Of a stretch of 32,611 nucleotides of DNA, positions 31,654 to 32,611 are shown piece by piece (the first letter of the stretch is position 1; every line of letters starts with the position of its first letter). Under the pieces are notes generated by a model. The model had not been told where the DNA came from and searched no databases. It was given only the letters and a program-made list of their open reading frames with translations. Both the position numbers and the translations under genes were made by a program. The DNA is taken from contig CAJUNM010000020.1 of the NCBI GenBank assembly GCA_910587805.1, positions 1 to 32,611 of the forward strand, in the 5' to 3' direction. Source of the DNA: an uncultured Christensenellaceae bacterium (GTDB taxonomy: Bacteria > Bacillota > Clostridia > Christensenellales > Pumilibacteraceae).

Positions 31654-32611
31654 TTACGTTACAAGTGCCGCAATTCCTCTAATAAGGAAAGGACACGCAA
31701 CTACAATTACTGCGATAACCACCAAGCCGATTACATAGTTGACAAGCATTTTCTTCGCTTTCTCTTTTTCCTCGTTCTTGTGGGCTATGGCAATCATAAC
31801 ACCGATAACAATACTCCAAATTCCTGCCGAAGCTAAAAGCACCCACCACATATATGGCTCGTACTGCTCAAAAAGATATTCAACGTAATTTGTTACTTCC
31901 TCGTACTGATCGCCAAGTTCCTGCGTGTAGCTATGATGACAAACCGTACAAGTATATGTCCTTATAGTCTTACCGTTAACCGAACTTGATTCCGTTATAT
32001 TATAATTATGCCCGTTGGCAGAGATTTTTGTATCAAAAGTATGACCGCAACTCTCGCAAGTGCTTCTGCGTAGTCCGTCTACCGTGCAAGTAGGCGCGGT
32101 TACGACCTCGTTATTATAATTATGTCCCGTCGGGTATGTTCCGTCCGTTTCGTGATAGCCGCTACCGCACACTTGACAAGTGAATACCGTTTTACCGAAA
32201 TCCGTACAAGTCGCAGGCATATACGTTGCTTCATAGTTATGTCCGAGCGGATTGGTGTAGTTGTCGGTATAACTGTCGCCGCAACGGGTACAAGTATAAA
32301 CGGTATAACCGCCGTTCGTACAGGTTGCTACTGTCGTGGACGCAACGTAATAATGTCCCGTTTCCTCTATGGAATAGTCGGTATAGCGATCGCCGCATTG
32401 TACGCAATCATACTGCAAATAGCCGCCGCTTGTACAAGTAGGCTTTTCCATCTTCTGAACATAGTAGTGGTCTATTTTATAAGGGTAAACCGCGCTCTTT
32501 GTTTTTGAAGATAACTTAATAGTATGCTCTCCTTCCGTTCTTATCCACGCGCCTTTTGTGTACGGTTTATCGTCGAGCGTTGCCGTCCAACCCGACCTAT
32601 CCCAAGTAAAG
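31654..32611 (-). CDS. Cys-repeat surface protein with VirB2-like tail (5' end missing)
   Basis: The frame stays open to the window edge (318 codons), so the ATG at 32451 is internal. The visible N-terminal part (GWTATLDDKPYTKGAW, GEHTIKL) reads as a beta domain. Five repeats follow, each with a CT in P/ATCT or similar and a CxxC pair (CVQC, CTRC, CQVC, CESC, CTVC), often closed by GHNY; these look like small metal- or disulfide-stabilised beta units known in surface proteins of Bacillota. The last 75 residues carry two helices (WWVLLASAGIWSIVIGVMIA and YVIGLVVIAVIVVACPFLI) joined by a basic KEKAKK loop, the layout of TrbC/VirB2 pilin-like proteins of conjugation systems. It is probably a surface component encoded by the element. 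Confidence 0.78.
   Translation of the reverse strand, partial: FTWDRSGWTATLDDKPYTKGAWIRTEGEHTIKLSSKTKSAVYPYKIDHYYVQKMEKPTCTSGGYLQYDCVQCGDRYTDYSIEETGHYYVASTTVATCTNGGYTVYTCTRCGDSYTDNYTNPLGHNYEATYMPATCTDFGKTVFTCQVCGSGYHETDGTYPTGHNYNNEVVTAPTCTVDGLRRSTCESCGHTFDTKISANGHNYNITESSSVNGKTIRTYTCTVCHHSYTQELGDQYEEVTNYVEYLFEQYEPYMWWVLLASAGIWSIVIGVMIAIAHKNEEKEKAKKMLVNYVIGLVVIAVIVVACPFLIRGIAALVT

Larger units (their letters stand above)
28406..32611. mobile_element. Serine-recombinase integrative element, right end outside window
   Basis: The element starts at the collagen-gene break and contains a large serine recombinase whose stop codon is 10 bases inside the edge, a TnpW-like small protein, a ribbon-helix-helix protein, a truncated resolvase, a TnpV-like protein and a surface protein with a VirB2-like tail. 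Base composition looks lower in GC than the flanking chromosome. This gene set resembles Tn4451-type and related conjugative elements of clostridia. The right boundary is not present. Confidence 0.75.

Overview
The window looks like a chromosomal segment of a low-to-medium GC Gram-positive bacterium, most likely a gut-type clostridium (Bacillota). The grounds are strong AGGAGG-type ribosome sites, sigma-A promoters with 17-bp spacers, a GHKL/LytTR two-component pair, domain-permuted GH3 glycosidases anchored by membrane helices, a fused DUF1538 transporter with PII-like partners, and a Tn4451/ICE-like serine-recombinase element. Almost every gene is on the minus strand. No species can be named from the sequence.

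Layout. 84-8630 (minus): a LytTR response regulator and its GHKL sensor kinase (7917-8630, 6574-7917), then an operon of an 88-aa membrane protein and a 2028-aa membrane-anchored GH3 enzyme with five carbohydrate-binding-like modules. 8748-11003 (minus): a single-span surface protein with an acidic cytoplasmic tail and a small coiled-coil protein. 11157-11314 (plus): tRNA-Gly and tRNA-Pro, followed by a duplicated copy of the tRNA-Pro 3' end and a small CxxC protein gene. 12021-14599 (minus): a membrane glycosyltransferase and UDP-galactopyranose mutase (glf). 14815-15594 (plus): a DUF4097-like repeat protein. 15638-18937 (minus): a DUF1538 transporter, two PII-like proteins and a secreted protein. 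19026-22305 (minus): a soluble hybrid histidine kinase, a TetR regulator and a low-molecular-weight tyrosine phosphatase. 22588-27901 (minus): a second membrane GH3 enzyme and a lipoprotein with four carbohydrate-binding-like modules. 28061-32611: a collagen-like gene cut off by a serine-recombinase element that runs past the right edge.

The most interesting pattern is regulatory. The promoter of the LytTR regulator gene and the promoter of the GH3 operon each carry two 9-bp direct repeats of the LytTR type, separated by exactly 12 bp and ending 11 or 10 bp before the -35 box. A weaker pair with the same spacing lies before the second GH3 operon. I infer a local regulon in which an Agr-like signalling pair controls itself and the two surface glycosidase operons.

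Other points are long poly-G tracts inside two cell-surface genes (12 G in the glycosyltransferase, 9 G in the giant GH3), two genes whose predicted transcription start falls on the A of the ATG, a truncated resolvase lacking a catalytic arginine, two candidate operators in the mobile element, and a Cys-repeat surface protein ending in a two-helix VirB2-like tail. All family assignments rest on reading motifs by eye; no database search was made.
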